Positions 1 to 8,420 of a stretch of 64,000 nt of DNA are shown piece after piece. The DNA is taken from assembly GCF_014650455.1 (NCBI RefSeq), contig NZ_BMUZ01000003.1:372001-436000 (forward strand). Direction: 5' to 3'. The translations under genes and the position numbers were made by a program. This DNA comes from Streptomyces xanthochromogenes. Its GTDB lineage: Bacteria; Actinomycetota; Actinomycetes; Streptomycetales; Streptomycetaceae. Each line of letters starts with the position of its first letter. The stretch's first letter is position 1. The notes under the pieces were generated by a model, which saw only the letters and a list, made by a program, of their open reading frames with translations, searched no databases and had not been told where the DNA came from.

Positions 1-81
1 GTTGGACACGGAGGTCTAGGGTGGAGTCAAGCGCCCCAGCCCCCGGCCGCCCGATTCTTACGGCCCGAGGCGGTGCAGATC

Positions 82-597
82 ATGAATCACATCCTCCCGA
101 ACACGGTGCCCCTTCGGGAGCACAGCCGTTCCGCCCCCCGCAGGGGCGACCGGGGGCGGCGGACGACCACCGAGCTCGGCGCTCTGTACGACCGCCATGC
201 TCACCCCCTGTACGAGCTCGCCCACCTTCTGTGTCAGGACGCCTCCACGGCGGACGACGTGTTCGTCGTCGCGATGAGCCGCCTTGGAAATCTCCCTGGC
301 GCCGCAGAGGAGGACCCGCGCGCCCAGCGCAGGCATCTGGCCGCCGGACTGTGGCGGGCGGCATGCACTCCGCTCGCATCCGAGCCCCGCGCCGCCACGC
401 GGCCACCAGCAGTGCTGCCCCTGCCGACACGCCCACCCGCACCCCGTGAGGCGCTCCTGGGCCTGACGCTGCTCGGCGGACACACGTATCAGGAAGCCGC
501 GAACCTCATCGGCCTCACACCCGCTGTCGCGGCCCGGCAGCTCCGTGCGGCTCTCCTGATCGAGCGGACGGAACGAGGCGCTCCACCGGTCGCCTGA
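82..597 (+). CDS. Degenerate ECF sigma-factor-like protein
   Basis: A 171-residue protein resembling a small sigma-70 family member. Near residues 35-70 it has a region-2-like segment (LYDRHAHPLYELAHLLC, then DASTADDVF), where normal ECF factors carry the core-binding and -10 helices. Near residues 125-160 it has a region-4-like helix-turn-helix (GGHTYQEAANLIGLTPAVAA). The linker is proline- and alanine-rich. ATG at 82 is chosen because GAGG at 67-70 is well spaced for it; GTG at 73 is an in-frame alternative but lies too close to that site. No anti-sigma gene is adjacent. Region 2 is weak, so it may be a transcription modulator rather than a working sigma factor; that is inference. Confidence 0.6.
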   Translation: MNHILPNTVPLREHSRSAPRRGDRGRRTTTELGALYDRHAHPLYELAHLLCQDASTADDVFVVAMSRLGNLPGAAEEDPRAQRRHLAAGLWRAACTPLASEPRAATRPPAVLPLPTRPPAPREALLGLTLLGGHTYQEAANLIGLTPAVAARQLRAALLIERTERGAPPVA

Positions 598-926
598 CGC
601 CCTTCAGGCCGCCGGGCTCGGGGCCGCCCGTCTCTGATCAGCCGACCCGCCCCGCACGTCACACATCCGTCGGGCGACCGCGGACCACGAGCACTGAGCG
701 GCGCCCTAGGCCCCTGAGAGCTGTGAACGCCGACGTGCGCAGCTACCCGGCGCTCATCGAATGCCTGAGCCCGCCGCAAGACCGGGCGTGCGTTGCAGAC
801 AGCCCGAGTGGGGGCGCTCGCGTCGCGGAAGCCCGAGATCGGGCTGAGGGTGCCGCTCGGGGCCCGAGCGGGGTTGGGCATCGGGCGGTCGTCGCTGATC
901 GAAGCGAGGTACCGGCGACCAGAACC
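598..926. other. Intergenic region, no gene seen
   Basis: About 330 bases between the sigma-like gene and the AraC regulator. The open frame of the regulator extends upstream through here, but its translation (Arg/Ala/Pro-rich, no family resemblance) does not look coding. No strong hairpin or repeat was noticed. Confidence 0.4.
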
Positions 927-962
927 ATGGCGGCCGTCCTGTCCGGCGGCGACACTGGAGCC

Positions 963-1805
963 ATGGAATACGTGAGCCGGGCGCCCGCCGCGCCGCTCGA
1001 CCGGTTCATCGACGACATCTACTGCCTGACCGGCCGGCCCAGCCACCGGCTGATGCGCGTACCGCCGATGCCGTCGGCACATCTGTTCCTTCACCTGGGC
1101 GCGCCGGTCCGCCTGTGGGACTCCGACCTCTCGATGGCACCGGCAGTGCTCACCGACGGATGGTTCATGGGCATGTGGACCCGGCCGTTCTTCTTCGAGT
1201 ACCCGGAGTCGGTTCGGCTCCTCGGGGTGCATTTCAAACCATGGGGAATGTCCCCGTTCACCAGCATGTCGGCAGCCGAACTCCGCGATCGATGGGCACC
1301 TGTCGACGCCCCCTGGCAGCGGTCGGTGAACCGAATCCGCGAGCGGGCCGGGGACGTCGCTCCGGCCGCCGCGACTTTGCGGATGGTGGAGGAGGAACTG
1401 TGCTCGCTGCTCGCCGAGGCGCCGCCCCGCGGGCTCGACCTGGTCCAGCACACGGGCGCCCTGCTGGAGGCGTCGCACGGCGCCTTCCCCGTCGGGGCGC
1501 TGGCCCACCGGGCCGGGGTCAGCGGCAACCATCTGACCGGCATGTTCAAGGCCCATACCGGCGTCACCCCGAAGCGCATGGCGCGGATCTACCGGTTCGC
1601 CCGCCTGATCGTGTCCGTGGACGCGCTGCGCCCCGTCGACTGGTCGGAACTCGCCCAGTCCGCCGGGTACTTCGACCACGCGCACTTCAGCAGGGAGTTC
1701 AAGGAATTCACCGGGTACACGCCGACCGAGTACCTGGCCCTGCGGCGTAGATTTCCCACCGAGCCGCAAGGTCCACAGGATTTCGGCCCGATACCCGACG
1801 AGTGA
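963..1805 (+). CDS. AraC family transcriptional regulator
   Basis: A DNA-binding regulator of 280 residues. The N-terminal half (DRFIDDIYCLTGRPSHRLM onward) resembles the sensor region of AraC proteins annotated as DUF6597. The C-terminal ~100 residues hold the paired helix-turn-helices: first helix region VGALAHRAGVSGNHLTGMFK, then the conserved second motif AGYFDHAHFSREFKEFTGYT. Start is uncertain: ATG 963 begins at the conserved region, while ATG 927 has GCGAGG at 903-908 upstream. It is followed 74 bases later by a co-directional dihydrofolate-reductase-like gene, which it may control; that is inferred from position only. Confidence 0.85.
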   Translation: MEYVSRAPAAPLDRFIDDIYCLTGRPSHRLMRVPPMPSAHLFLHLGAPVRLWDSDLSMAPAVLTDGWFMGMWTRPFFFEYPESVRLLGVHFKPWGMSPFTSMSAAELRDRWAPVDAPWQRSVNRIRERAGDVAPAAATLRMVEEELCSLLAEAPPRGLDLVQHTGALLEASHGAFPVGALAHRAGVSGNHLTGMFKAHTGVTPKRMARIYRFARLIVSVDALRPVDWSELAQSAGYFDHAHFSREFKEFTGYTPTEYLALRRRFPTEPQGPQDFGPIPDE

Positions 1806-1879
1806 TTTCTTACATGCCGCGGCCGCCGCGCCACGCAAGAATTGCGGTGCAATCGCGAGCAGATGACGAGGAGGCCCCC

Positions 1880-2491
1880 GTGGGCACGGTAATCCTGCAG
1901 AGTGTGGTGTCGGTGGACGGATTCATCGCCGACGAGAAGGGCGAGGTGGGCCCCCTGCACGAGTGGTACTTCAGCGGGGACGTGCCGATCGTCGTCGGCA
2001 AGGGCGACGAGTTCGACCACTCCGGGTCGGGAAGTCCGTTCAAGGTGTCTCGCGCCTCGGCGGACTACGTGCGGTCGACGTGGGAGTCGATCGGCACCAT
2101 TGTGATGGGCCGCAACCTGTTCGACCAGGTCAACGGCTGGGAGGGCAGGCCGCCCGCGGGCGATCATGTGGTGGTGGTGTCGCACCGGCCGAAGCCGGAG
2201 GGCTGGCACCCCGAGGCGTCCTACCACTTCGTCGACGATGTGACGGCCGCGATCGGGAAGGCACAGGAACTCGCCGGGGACCGGATCGTCGCGGTGAACG
2301 CCGGCGACGCGGGCTCCCAGATCTTCGCGGCGGGTCTTGTGGACGAGGTGGCGATGGACGTGGTCCCGGTGGTGTTCGGGGCGGGCCGGCGCTTCTTCGG
2401 CGCCATCGCCGAGGAGCATCTGCTGGAGGACCCCCACTTGGTGATCCAGGGCGACAGGGTGCTGCACCTGCGCTTCAACGTACGACGCTAG
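1880..2491 (+). CDS. Dihydrofolate reductase family protein (RibD C-terminal domain)
   Basis: A 203-residue single-domain protein of the RibD-C/dihydrofolate-reductase-like family, cytoplasmic and probably NADPH-binding. It opens with the family signature ILQSVVSVDGFIADEKG, has the TIVMGRNLFDQ block in the middle, and a Gly-rich nucleotide-binding end (GDAGSQIFAAGLVDE, then VVFGAGRRFFG). GTG at 1880 is chosen because GAGGAGG at 1868-1874 sits just upstream; the open frame extends to 1802 without a good ribosome site. Such stand-alone proteins are often uncharacterised reductases and may be controlled by the AraC gene just upstream. The substrate cannot be predicted. Confidence 0.85.
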   Translation: MGTVILQSVVSVDGFIADEKGEVGPLHEWYFSGDVPIVVGKGDEFDHSGSGSPFKVSRASADYVRSTWESIGTIVMGRNLFDQVNGWEGRPPAGDHVVVVSHRPKPEGWHPEASYHFVDDVTAAIGKAQELAGDRIVAVNAGDAGSQIFAAGLVDEVAMDVVPVVFGAGRRFFGAIAEEHLLEDPHLVIQGDRVLHLRFNVRR

Positions 2492-2608
2492 TCGGCCTCC
2501 GCCACCGGCGGGCGCCGGCGCCCGCCCCCGGCTTGGCATGCGACCGGCAGCGTCCTCGTCGCGACGTCCCGGTTTCAGGGTGGACTTCAGGATCGACGCG
2601 GCTGTCGC

Positions 2609-4942
2609 CTACTCCTGCTCCGCCCTGGCGGGGCGCGGTGAGCGGTAGGCGCCCGCCAGGTGGTGCTGGAGGCGGGCGTGGCGGAACTGGTAGACCGCGC
2701 CGGCTTGGCGCAGTACGCCTCGTTGGTAGGCGTCTTCGAGGAAGGCGACGACCGGCCAGGGTAGGCGCCCGGTCATCGGCAGCCAGATCCGGGAGAAGAC
2801 CGTCCACTGGCCCCAGGAGGTCAGACTGAACAGGTAGCCGAAGGCGCCGCCGAGCCCACTGATGACTCCGAGCTTGAGCGCGGCCGTGAGGTTCCAGACG
2901 ACCGGTCCGAGGACGGCCGCGGCCAGCCGGATCACCACCATGGACCCGAGGCCCACGAGGAGGCCGAAGGCGGGTGCCCAGAACAGGAGTTGGGTGACGG
3001 CCGTGCGTCCGTTGGTCCGCAGCAGGCTGCGTGGATTGACGGCAGAACGGATGTCCAGAGGTGCTTCGAAGAGGCTGAGCAGACCCAGGGTGGGTCCGGC
3101 CGCGAGGGCGAATATCAGGCTGTAGATGGCGCCGTCGGTCACGCTGCCGGCCAGGATGTCGGCGAGGTCGGCGTGGAACAGGACGCCGTTGATCATCCCG
3201 CGCACGAAGCCGTATCCGAAGCCGAACACCAGGCCGCAGAGCCCCCCGGTCACCAGCCGACGGAGGGGACGCCGGCCCGCTCTCCGTTGCCTGCCGCGCA
3301 GCTTCACGCGGACGACCGACGGCTCCACGACGGCGTCCTTGGCCGCGACCATGAACCAGTACGCGAGCCCGAACAGGAGCCCGGCCAACAGCCCCGCCAC
3401 CGGGGCGTCCACAAGCTGGTACGCAAGTGGGTCGAAGGGGATGCCGGCGACGCCGTCGACGAGGGTGATGGCCACGCCGATCACCAGCGCGGTCACCAGG
3501 GTGCGGGTACCGCGGCCCGCCCCGTGGCCGAGGCGCCACCACTCCAGGTCGGGCGTGTCGAGGCCGTTCAAGTGGTGGGCCAGATAACCGAGCCAGTACC
3601 GCGCGCGCTCCGGGTCCCAGCTGCGGAGCAGGCTGTTGAGGCGCTGCTCGGGACGGGGGCGGTAGGCGGTCGTGACGAAGTTGTCGAGGAGGTGGTCCTC
3701 CAGCTCCTCGGGAGTGCCGAAGCGACAGGTGTCCAGCAGCGATGCCGGGTCGCTGCCCGGGGTGTCGCTGTAGACGGCTCGGGCGAGGGTGACCATCAGC
3801 GGGGTGGTCAGCACTGCGGCGAGGTTGGCACCGGCCCGGCCGTGCGGCCGCTCGCGCAGTTCGCTCAGGACGGGCTCCCAGGCGGTCGAACCGCCATGGC
3901 CGGCGCGGGCCTTGCGGGTGGTGCGCGGCAGGTAGGCAGCCAGATCGTCCAGGGTGAGGTCGGAGAGCTCGACCGCGGCGGCCGAGGTGAGGACATCGGT
4001 TTCGGCCACCGCGGCGGCGTACTCGGACGGACGGCTCGTCAGGAGCAGCGGCAGCGTGGTGGCGTTGAGGGCTTCCAGTGCGGGTCGGCGCAGGCCGTCG
4101 GCGATCTCGTCGAAGCCGTCGAGGACCGGAAGTATTCGGCCGGTCTCGACGAGGGCGTCCGCCAGCTTCCCCCCGCCGGGACCGGAGGCGGCGAGGCCCG
4201 GGTGATCACGGATCAGCTGCGAGGCGAGCCAGTCCCGGAACGCGACGGCGGTCGGGTCCCACGAGCCGACGCTGAAGATCACCGGTAGGGGATCGTCGAT
4301 GCCCTTGGACTTCAGGTGGTCCAGGACGAACCGGACGGCGAGAGCCGTCTTGCCGGAGCCCGAACGGCCAAGGACCACCAGCCGTCCGGAAGGGATTCGC
4401 CGGTACACGTCCACGATCGTGTCCACGTGCCCACTCAGTTCCAGGGGACCGTGGCTGCTGCCCGGGGGCAGACGACGGATGTTGGCCCAGTGGTCGGTCA
4501 GTTCCTCCGCTACCGGCCGCCAGCGCACCGGCAGCGGATAGGGGTCGTGCACCTGCCGCTGCTCCTCCTCGCGCTGCCACCGGGCGGCCACCGTCTGCGC
4601 GACCTGGTCACAGACGTCGGCAAGGGCCCGGTGCAACGGCGATACGGGCAGGCCGCCCGCGACCGGACCGGGGGCGCCGGCCTGCGGGGGCGGTTCCTCC
4701 CGGTGGTCGCCGTCCGCGGTCCCGCGGACGGCGGACGCCAACAGCCGCTCGCGTCCCTCGGAGCTCAGCTCCAGCGCGTCGGCCAGGAGCCGCACCGTGG
4801 TCATCCGCGGGTCGGCGCGCTCGCCGGTCTCCAGGCCGCGGATGGTGCGGACGCCCACTCCGGCACGCTCCGCCAGTGCCTCCTGTGTCAGGTTCGCCTC
4901 ACGCCGAAACCTCTTCAACAGCGCGCTGAACTCATTGGTCAC
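2609..4942 (-). CDS. XRE-NACHT STAND NTPase with membrane domain
   Basis: A 777-residue multidomain protein. Residues ~3-62 form an XRE-type helix-turn-helix (NLTQEALAERAGVGVRTIRG). A NACHT-like P-loop NTPase follows, with Walker A GRSGSGKT at 192-199 and Walker B VLDGFDEI at 273-280. From about residue 480 to 720 several hydrophobic segments (for example LVTALVIGVAITLVDGV, GLCGLVFGFGYGF, LLFWAPAFGLLVGLGSMVV) predict a polytopic membrane part. The end (AVYQFRHARLQHHLA) is a pattern I recall from other Streptomyces NACHT proteins. GTG at 4942 is preferred because GGGGGAAGG lies upstream; ATG 4966 is the alternative. It is divergent from the LuxR-SARP gene. Bacterial NACHT proteins include anti-phage sensors, but a signalling role is equally possible. 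Confidence 0.85.
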   Translation of the reverse strand: MTNEFSALLKRFRREANLTQEALAERAGVGVRTIRGLETGERADPRMTTVRLLADALELSSEGRERLLASAVRGTADGDHREEPPPQAGAPGPVAGGLPVSPLHRALADVCDQVAQTVAARWQREEEQRQVHDPYPLPVRWRPVAEELTDHWANIRRLPPGSSHGPLELSGHVDTIVDVYRRIPSGRLVVLGRSGSGKTALAVRFVLDHLKSKGIDDPLPVIFSVGSWDPTAVAFRDWLASQLIRDHPGLAASGPGGGKLADALVETGRILPVLDGFDEIADGLRRPALEALNATTLPLLLTSRPSEYAAAVAETDVLTSAAAVELSDLTLDDLAAYLPRTTRKARAGHGGSTAWEPVLSELRERPHGRAGANLAAVLTTPLMVTLARAVYSDTPGSDPASLLDTCRFGTPEELEDHLLDNFVTTAYRPRPEQRLNSLLRSWDPERARYWLGYLAHHLNGLDTPDLEWWRLGHGAGRGTRTLVTALVIGVAITLVDGVAGIPFDPLAYQLVDAPVAGLLAGLLFGLAYWFMVAAKDAVVEPSVVRVKLRGRQRRAGRRPLRRLVTGGLCGLVFGFGYGFVRGMINGVLFHADLADILAGSVTDGAIYSLIFALAAGPTLGLLSLFEAPLDIRSAVNPRSLLRTNGRTAVTQLLFWAPAFGLLVGLGSMVVIRLAAAVLGPVVWNLTAALKLGVISGLGGAFGYLFSLTSWGQWTVFSRIWLPMTGRLPWPVVAFLEDAYQRGVLRQAGAVYQFRHARLQHHLAGAYRSPRPARAEQE

Positions 4943-5099
4943 GGGTCTCGGCCTTCCCCCCGGCATGTCGATTTCCCCAGGTGAGGGACTCTAGCGCGGC
5001 CACCGGCCGCATACGGCCGGTCGGTCGGCCTGTCCGTTTCCCCACCCCACGACCAGCGTCGACGGCAACAGCCCGCCCCCTCACCCCAGGAGAGCCCGC

Positions 5100-6152
5100 A
5101 TGCCGACGACCGTGGCCCTCGGCCGTCCCGCCGACCCCCAGCTCACGTGCCAAGAACGCGAGTTGCTCCGCGCGGTCGGCTGCGGCCTGGCCGACAGGGA
5201 GATCGCCTGCGCCCTGACCCTCTCGGAGAGCGCGGTCGACGTCCTCGTGACCGGGCTCCTCGCCAAGCTCGGGCTCCGCGACCGGGCCGCTGCCATCGTC
5301 CTCGCCTTCGACAGCGGGCTGGTCGTTCCCGGCCGGGGCCCCCGCGTGCCGGCCCTCCCCGCGCAACGGGCGACCGTCCGCGAACATCCGGTGCGGATCT
5401 CCCTGCTCGGCCCGCTGCGGGCATGGCGCGGCGGCCGGCCGGTGGACCTGGGTCACCTCCGACAACAGGCCGTGCTGGCGAGGTTGGCGCTGTGCCGGGA
5501 CCGGACCGTCAGCAAGGACGAACTCCTGGACGGAATCTGGGGGATGGAGCCGCCCCTCACCAAAGTCGTGCCGGTCTACATCTATCGGCTGCGCAAGGTC
5601 CTCCAGGCGGAGAGCGGTACGGAGTCGGTGATCCGGCACGACCGGTGCGGCTACCGGCTGGTCCCCGGCGTGGTCGAGGTGGACGTGACACGCCTGGAAG
5701 AACTGGCCGACGCCGCCGGTGCGGCCGAGCGGGCCGGGGACCTGACCGAGGCGGTGCGCGTCTGCGCCCAGGCACAGGACCTGTTCCGTGGCGAACCGCT
5801 GGCCGGACTTCCGGGCCCGTTCGCGGAGTTGGAGCGACTGCGGCTCGCCGAGCACAAGACGGGCCTCACCCTCCGCAAACTGAACCTGCAACTGCGGCTC
5901 GGCCGGCACTCCGAGGCGGTCGGCGAGCTGTCGGCACTGGCCGCGGCCCGGCCGCTGGACGAGCCGGTCGGCGCGATGCTGATGCGCGCGCTGTCCCTCA
6001 GTGGACGGCAGGCCGACGCGCTGAGCGTGTTCGAGCGCACCCGTCGCCGACTTGCCGACGAGCTGGGGGTGGCGCCGAGCCGTCTCCTGCATCGGACGCA
6101 CCGGGCGATCATGCACGGGGCCGATGTCGGCCGCCCCCCGGCGACGCCGTGA
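5100..6152 (+). CDS. SARP family regulator with N-terminal LuxR-type HTH
   Basis: A 350-residue transcriptional activator with an unusual architecture. Residues ~15-75 match a LuxR/GerE helix-turn-helix (LTCQERELLRAVGCGLADRE, then AKLGLRDRAAAIVLAFDSGL), which normally lies at a protein's C-terminus. Residues ~98-175 are an OmpR-like winged helix (ISLLGPLRAWRGGRPVDLG, then VYIYRLRKVL). Residues ~180-340 are a bacterial transcriptional activator domain (BTAD) with TPR-like helices, ending RRRLADELGVAPSRLLHRTH. The last two domains define Streptomyces antibiotic regulatory proteins. AGGAG precedes ATG 5100. The next gene overlaps its stop codon, so the two are probably cotranscribed. Its targets are unknown, and no biosynthetic cluster adjoins it. 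Confidence 0.9.
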   Translation: MPTTVALGRPADPQLTCQERELLRAVGCGLADREIACALTLSESAVDVLVTGLLAKLGLRDRAAAIVLAFDSGLVVPGRGPRVPALPAQRATVREHPVRISLLGPLRAWRGGRPVDLGHLRQQAVLARLALCRDRTVSKDELLDGIWGMEPPLTKVVPVYIYRLRKVLQAESGTESVIRHDRCGYRLVPGVVEVDVTRLEELADAAGAAERAGDLTEAVRVCAQAQDLFRGEPLAGLPGPFAELERLRLAEHKTGLTLRKLNLQLRLGRHSEAVGELSALAAARPLDEPVGAMLMRALSLSGRQADALSVFERTRRRLADELGVAPSRLLHRTHRAIMHGADVGRPPATP

Positions 6153-6868
6153 CCGGTCCCGTGCCGCGCACCCGTGAGGAAGAGCTGCTGCTGGCGCGGA
6201 TCTCCGCAGCAGCGGGCCGCGCGCGCCTGGGCAGAAGACTGTCCAGCCGTACGTCGACCGCGTACCGCCCCCGTACCCGGGCCGGCCTGTACTGGGCGAT
6301 CCGTCGCCTCTCGGTCCGATCCCACCACGGCCGCTCCCCTTTGCGGATGGCGAGCCCGAACGCACGACTTGACCTGTACGAGCACGGGATGACCGTTGCC
6401 GTGAAGGGCCGCATCCACGTCGTCCGCTACGACACCACGTCCGTGTTCCGGCACAGCACCGCACCCCGCGGCTCCTCCCCATCCGGTACCACCCACATCC
6501 ACACGCTCACCGACGTCGAGCAGAAGCGCCTGGTGCTGTACGACGAGCCCGAAGGCGGTGACGCGCAGGCGTGGGCACGCTTGGTCCGACAGGCCGTCAC
6601 CCGTGCCCGGCTGCCCGGCGCCCTGGCGGCGCTCCACCGCGGGGAGCGCATCTCGTTCGGTGACATCTGGCTGACCACAGAGCTGGTCGGTTCCACAAGG
6701 GTGTCGTTGCCGTGGCCACGCGTGCAACGGATCGGCGTGGCCGAGGGGTTCCTCACGGTCACGGCCGACGGCCGGCAGCACAGACTCGGCCCGACGGCCT
6801 CCAGGATCCCGAACGTCTTCGTGTTCTGGGCCCTAGTCGAACACTGCCGCAGCGGGGAAGCCCGTTGA
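6149..6868 (+). CDS. DUF6585-like hypothetical protein
   Basis: A 239-residue protein beginning at a GTG that overlaps the stop of the SARP gene (GTGA), indicating translational coupling. The N-terminal ~55 residues are basic. The rest looks like two beta-rich repeats: LDLYEHGMTVAVKGRIHVVR near residue 75, and DIWLTTELVGSTRVSLPWPR near residue 175. The first resembles the PH-like fold of proteins annotated as DUF6585 in Streptomyces; the assignment is from memory and tentative. There is no signal peptide or convincing membrane helix. Coupling to a SARP regulator suggests a shared regulon, but the function is unknown. Confidence 0.7.
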   Translation: MTGPVPRTREEELLLARISAAAGRARLGRRLSSRTSTAYRPRTRAGLYWAIRRLSVRSHHGRSPLRMASPNARLDLYEHGMTVAVKGRIHVVRYDTTSVFRHSTAPRGSSPSGTTHIHTLTDVEQKRLVLYDEPEGGDAQAWARLVRQAVTRARLPGALAALHRGERISFGDIWLTTELVGSTRVSLPWPRVQRIGVAEGFLTVTADGRQHRLGPTASRIPNVFVFWALVEHCRSGEAR

Positions 6869-7102
6869 CGCCGGCAATGTGGGCAGCCCGTACGTCGTCG
6901 CAGCAGAGCGGTCACGAACAGGACCCGCTCGCTCGTCGAATCCCCCGCAGCCTCGCGCGGGACCCACGTCAGCGAGGTTTCACCGCCATTTCAACGCTTC
7001 CCGGCACAGTGGGCCGGGGGCGCCGAACAGCCGGTCGTGTGCCCATCGCGTGCCTGTGCGTGTCGGCAGGTGCGCACCCTCATCGAGTGAACAGGTCTCC
7101 CC

Positions 7103-7498
7103 ATGAACGATCTCCTGCACAAGCTGGTCTCCGCCGTCCTCACCGGCGCGCTGATCGCCCTGGTCGGATACATCAGCGTGACTGTACGAAGGCGCAGGGT
7201 CGCCCGCGAGGAGGCCGCCGCGCCGGCCCCGGTCGCGGACCCGACTCAGGTTCTGCTGCGGCAGGCCCAGCAACTCGACGCCAGCCGTAACGACTTGACC
7301 GCGCAGGGCCGGATGCCCGAGGCGCTGGCCCGAGCAAGGGAGGCCGCCGCCGCGTGGCGCAGGCTGACCGAGGCTCGGCCGGGACGGTTCCGGGCAGAGC
7401 GCAGGGCAGCGCTGGGGCGGCTGGGCGAACTCCTGGACGCCGGGGGGCAGGGGCAGCAGGCGGCCCAGGTCCGCCAGGAAGCCGCCGGCCTTTCCTGA
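7103..7498 (+). CDS. Small membrane-anchored TPR-like protein
   Basis: A 131-residue hypothetical protein. Residues ~5-27 (LVSAVLTGALIALVGYISVTV) form one membrane helix followed by a basic stop-transfer stretch (RRRRVAR), predicting a cytoplasmic C-terminal domain. From residue ~50 onward, Ala/Arg/Gln-rich helices (EALARAREAAAAWRRLTEAR) resemble tetratricopeptide repeats seen in actinobacterial signalling proteins. It is followed 20 bases later by another co-directional hypothetical gene, so the two probably form an operon. Function unknown. Confidence 0.65.
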   Translation: MNDLLHKLVSAVLTGALIALVGYISVTVRRRRVAREEAAAPAPVADPTQVLLRQAQQLDASRNDLTAQGRMPEALARAREAAAAWRRLTEARPGRFRAERRAALGRLGELLDAGGQGQQAAQVRQEAAGLS

Positions 7499-7518
7499 CC
7501 GAGCAGAGGAGACCTCCC

Positions 7519-8160
7519 ATGCCCGCCGCGATCTGGACCGGCCGGAACGCAACCGCGGAGCAGGCCGCAACCGACCTCACCGCGACACTGACGGGTGAAC
7601 TCGGCCTCACCGCACCGCCGTTGGTCGTGGTCCTGCCACCCGAAAGCACTGGTGCACCGGCCGGAAGCCTTCTGCCGGAGCGCCCACGGTTCAGCGGAAT
7701 GCCCGCCCCGACCAACTGCTTCCTCTACGTCGACTCCCAGTCCCCCAGGCCCTTCGAACTCCGCGCCTCCGTTTTGACCGGCCGCTCGGGACTCCGCCGG
7801 AGCCTGGGCTTGGGGCACCTGCTCTATGCGGTGCCCCTGGCACCACGGGTTCCCGATCCCCTCGAACTGAGCGCGCCCGGCGGGTCCGTCCCCGCCCGTT
7901 TCGACGGAGACCCCACGGTCGCGGTGCGCCTGAACCGGCACCCGCACCTCGTCGACGCGGCCCGCACTCTGACGCCGGCCACGGCGGGCCCCGACCGGAA
8001 CCACACCTGGCAGGCCGCAAGCCGGATGACGATCGAACCGCGCCCCGAGGGCTCGGTCCTGCTCGTCCAGACCCTGCACCGCCCCACCGCCCGTGCCTGG
8101 TCCCTCCGCGCCGCCGCGGTGCTGGACTTCGCCGCCCAGCTGGAGTCGGCCCTCGGGTAG
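7519..8160 (+). CDS. Hypothetical protein
   Basis: A 213-residue protein with no family I recognise. ATG 7519 is chosen over upstream in-frame codons because GAGGAG lies about 10 bases before it and the preceding gene ends at 7498. The sequence is soluble, rich in Pro, Leu and Thr, with no signal peptide or membrane helix. Its codon bias is normal for this genome and it ends just before a strong hairpin. It is probably cotranscribed with the membrane-anchored protein upstream. Confidence 0.6.
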   Translation: MPAAIWTGRNATAEQAATDLTATLTGELGLTAPPLVVVLPPESTGAPAGSLLPERPRFSGMPAPTNCFLYVDSQSPRPFELRASVLTGRSGLRRSLGLGHLLYAVPLAPRVPDPLELSAPGGSVPARFDGDPTVAVRLNRHPHLVDAARTLTPATAGPDRNHTWQAASRMTIEPRPEGSVLLVQTLHRPTARAWSLRAAAVLDFAAQLESALG

Positions 8161-8207
8161 TCCCGGCCGACCCACGCACGAGGGAAACGGTTCAGGCCCG
8201 AACCGCC

Positions 8208-8242
8208 CGGAGCGTCTCACCCGGCACGGCTGAGACGCTCCG
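8208..8242 (+). terminator. Hairpin terminator after hypothetical gene pair
   Basis: A perfect 12-bp inverted repeat (CGGAGCGTCTCA at 8208-8219 and its complement at 8231-8242) with an 11-base loop, 48 bases after the stop of the upstream gene. There is no U-tract, as is common for Streptomyces terminators. Confidence 0.65.
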
Positions 8243-8420
8243 CGGTCGTGACCCCGGGCATCCGAGGCGTCCGTCGGCGCCGTAACGAACCGACTCCCCC
8301 AGGCACCCCCTTCGCCGCATGGTCCCGCAGACCACGCGTAGTACCCGGGCCGTCCGACCGGGCGAGGACGACCGGCTACAGTGCGCGCAACGGCAGCCTG
8401 GTTCCTTACGGAGGGGAAGC

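Noticed and set aside
2990..4288. 432-residue plus-strand frame opposite the NACHT gene
   Set aside because: Gly/Gln/Val-rich antisense shadow typical of high-GC genes; the minus strand carries Walker motifs.
5147..6148. Long plus-strand frame overlapping the SARP gene
   Set aside because: It is an Arg/Pro-rich shadow of the SARP gene; only the part after 6149 is a real protein.
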